From positions 8,781 through 57,714 of the forward strand of contig PMEM01000019.1 of NCBI GenBank assembly GCA_003155795.1: DNA of 48,934 nt, read 5' to 3'. Shown here piece after piece: positions 47,303-48,934 of the stretch (position 1 is the first letter of the stretch; every line of letters starts with the position of its first letter). Below the pieces are notes generated by a model. It was not told the origin of the DNA. It did not search any database and worked only from the letters and a program-made list of their open reading frames with translations. Source of the stretch: Gemmatimonadota bacterium. Lineage in GTDB: Bacteria; Gemmatimonadota; Gemmatimonadetes; Gemmatimonadales; Gemmatimonadaceae. Made by a program: the position numbers and the translations under genes.

Positions 47303-48934
47303 GTGCTTCGAATGCCACGCATGACGCGAACGTCGCGTGGCATTCACTTGACGCTGATGAAGTGCTGCAGCGGATGGCAGCGACACGGCAGGGACTTTCG
47401 GAGGCCGAAGCAGAGCGCAGGCTGATCACCTACGGGCGCAACGTCATCGCAGTGGAACGGCCGGAGCGTGCGTGGCGAATTCTTCTCCGGCAGTTCGTCA
47501 GTGTCATGGTCGTTCTGCTGGTCGTCGCAGCGCTGGTTGCGCTGCTCTCCGGCGACATTGCGGATGCAATCGCGATCGCGACCGTACTCATACTGAATAT
47601 CGGCATCGGGTTCACTACCGAGATCAGGGCGCGGCGTGCGATGGACGCGCTTCGCAGCATGGAGGCGCACAAGGCGACGGTCGTTCGAGACGCCGTTATC
47701 AGACGGATAGATGCGGCCAGAATCGTCCCCGGCGATGTAATTGTGCTGGAACCCGGGAGCGCCATACCTGCAGACGCGCGGATCCTGACTGCGACCGAGC
47801 TGACGACGGTCGAAGCGCCGCTAACAGGTGAATCGCTGCCCGTATCAAAGCGCGCGGATCCCCCGGCACCGACTGATGCATCCCTCGGTGACCGAACTTC
47901 AATGCTGTACATGGGCACCACTGTTGTGACGGGAAGCGTCACAGCCGTCGTCGTTGCCACGCGGAACCGTACCGAAGTCGGACGCATCGGTTTGCTTGCG
48001 TCAGGCGTCGCCGACGAACCCACACCGTTGGAGAAGCGCCTCGGCGAGCTTGGACGGCAAGTCGTGTTGGCAGCCGTCGCGGTTGGAGTCGGAGTGGGCG
48101 CCCTCGATCTCGCACATGGCAGCTCGCTCGAGTCGGTTTTTCTCATAGCCGTTGCGATTGCCGTAGCGGCCGTCCCGGAGGGCCTGCCGGCAGTAGTGAC
48201 GATTACCATGGCAGTCGGCGTGCGCCGCATGGCAAAACGGAAGGCACTCGTGCGCCGAATGTCGATGGTAGAAAGTCTCGGCTCTGTGACAGTAGTGTGC
48301 ACTGACAAGACGGGAACGCTGACGCTTGGTGACATGACCGCCGTGGCCTTCTGGACGCCTGACGGCTCCACATGGCCGAACGCCGGAACGGAGATAGCGG
48401 TCAGTGGCGCTGGTTACGGGGCGGCGGGGGAATTTCTTGTGGACGGAGTACCGACGCCCGTCGGTGACCTTCCGGCACTACGGCGATCGCTACTGGCCGG
48501 TTGCATAGCCAATCGTGCGAATCTGACGCCGACAAGCGGAGTCGACTGGCGTGCGCACGGCGACCCCACCGAAGCGGCCCTTCTCGTGGCCGCACGCAAA
48601 GCGGGAATCGAACGTGACGATCTGTTGCGTACAAGACCGGAAATCGCGGAGTTACCGTTCTCAAGCCAACGAATGGCCATGGCGACGTTTCACCGCTTGG
48701 CAACGGGGGAGATCCGCGCGTACGTAAAAGGAGCGCCCGATCGGGTGCTGGCGCGTAGTACCACCGTCGCGACGCAGACCGGTGATTTACCTCTCAGCTC
48801 CGCCACACGTAGCCTGGTGCTGCGTAGCAACGAAGTGTTGGCGGCCCGCGGACTGCGCGTGCTCGCACTCGCCGAGGGGCGGAGCCCGGGTACGGACGAA
48901 GCGAGCCTGCAGGAATTGTGCTTTCTGGGCATGG
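47299..48934 (+). CDS. P-type ATPase, Ca2+/PMR1-like (type II), 3' end outside window
   Basis: 545 residues are visible; the C-terminal part is cut by the window edge. The cation ATPase N domain (LDADEVLQRMAATRQGLSEA, YGRNVIAV) opens the protein. The A domain has VPGDVIVLEPGSAIPADAR and the TGES dephosphorylation loop (APLTGESLPVSK). Helix 4 is VAAVPEGLPAVVTITMAVG, with the acidic PEGLP of Ca2+ pumps. The phosphorylated Asp336 is in CTDKTGTLT, and KGAPD of the nucleotide site follows. It should export Ca2+ or Mn2+. Coupled by ATGA to the universal stress protein gene. Confidence 0.93.
   Translation, partial: MSASNATHDANVAWHSLDADEVLQRMAATRQGLSEAEAERRLITYGRNVIAVERPERAWRILLRQFVSVMVVLLVVAALVALLSGDIADAIAIATVLILNIGIGFTTEIRARRAMDALRSMEAHKATVVRDAVIRRIDAARIVPGDVIVLEPGSAIPADARILTATELTTVEAPLTGESLPVSKRADPPAPTDASLGDRTSMLYMGTTVVTGSVTAVVVATRNRTEVGRIGLLASGVADEPTPLEKRLGELGRQVVLAAVAVGVGVGALDLAHGSSLESVFLIAVAIAVAAVPEGLPAVVTITMAVGVRRMAKRKALVRRMSMVESLGSVTVVCTDKTGTLTLGDMTAVAFWTPDGSTWPNAGTEIAVSGAGYGAAGEFLVDGVPTPVGDLPALRRSLLAGCIANRANLTPTSGVDWRAHGDPTEAALLVAARKAGIERDDLLRTRPEIAELPFSSQRMAMATFHRLATGEIRAYVKGAPDRVLARSTTVATQTGDLPLSSATRSLVLRSNEVLAARGLRVLALAEGRSPGTDEASLQELCFLGM

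Noticed and set aside
1..48934. tRNA, rRNA, CRISPR, prophage or insertion sequence
   Set aside because: I looked for cloverleaf T-arm motifs, regularly spaced repeats, transposase and integrase frames and found none.

Overview
The window is one continuous stretch of a Gram-negative bacterial chromosome, densely packed with genes. Outer-membrane factors of the TolC type, a complete MetH, a CcmABCD-type cytochrome c maturation set and a PEP-CTERM protein all point to a diderm with an outer membrane. The combination resembles Gemmatimonadota: ECF sigma factors, a DUF2723 membrane protein, YncE propellers, a MetH next to a homocysteine methyltransferase/MTHFR fusion, and PEP-CTERM sorting. There is no rRNA or ribosomal protein here to prove it, so the phylum is an inference. 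By eye the DNA is moderately GC-rich. I see no tRNA, rRNA, CRISPR array, transposase or prophage.

Layout. (1) 1-4802, plus strand: a tightly coupled operon of a DUF92/VTE6-like membrane protein (cut by the window edge), a geranylgeranyl-reductase-family flavoprotein, a flavin reductase, a SAM methyltransferase, a SRPBCC/aromatase-like protein and a stand-alone FabF-type ketosynthase. It looks like an uncharacterised lipid, quinone or polyketide pathway. (2) 4865-9426: an aquaporin with an unusual filter, a strong bidirectional terminator, a Yip1 membrane protein, then an ECF sigma factor fused to a transmembrane segment and directly abutted by a DUF2723 membrane protein. (3) 9440-24651, minus strand: running downstream on that strand, a proline-iminopeptidase-like hydrolase, a conserved hypothetical, two REP-like palindromes, nth, a cyclophilin, a tiny membrane protein, ccmA-ccmB-ccmC-ccmD, a CobA/HemD-like tetrapyrrole fusion, a YncE/phosphoesterase lipoprotein, a TolC-adaptor-RND efflux operon and inorganic pyrophosphatase.

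(4) 24652-31348: a PEP-CTERM protein with a putative sigma-54 promoter, an M42 aminopeptidase, an acyl-CoA dehydrogenase, a divergent OmpR-type two-component pair and a secreted YncE propeller. (5) 31358-38814, minus strand: a YggT-family protein, metH behind a terminator hairpin that nearly touches its start codon, and the overlapping homocysteine methyltransferase/MTHFR fusion; a secreted prolyl-oligopeptidase-like propeller without a hydrolase domain lies upstream. (6) 39025-48934, plus strand: an EVE-domain protein; a TetR-TolC-EmrA operon with a perfect 26-bp operator over its promoter; a second ECF sigma factor with a putative membrane anti-sigma and a Spy/CpxP-like protein; a ferritin-like/VIT1 fusion (MbfA-like) coupled to a SnoaL-like lipoprotein; and a double universal-stress protein coupled to a Ca2+-type P-ATPase that runs off the window.

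Themes linking the genes are envelope maintenance (three outer-membrane export or anchoring systems, two ECF modules, Yip1, DUF2723), haem and cytochrome c biogenesis, one-carbon/methionine metabolism, and metal or ion homeostasis. The least explained parts are the first operon, the membrane-fused sigma factor with DUF2723, the ccm-linked tetrapyrrole fusion, and the leader regions of metH and of the PEP-CTERM gene. Several real genes are small or reach the window edge and are easily missed: ccmD (42 aa), a 49-aa membrane protein, and the P-type ATPase.
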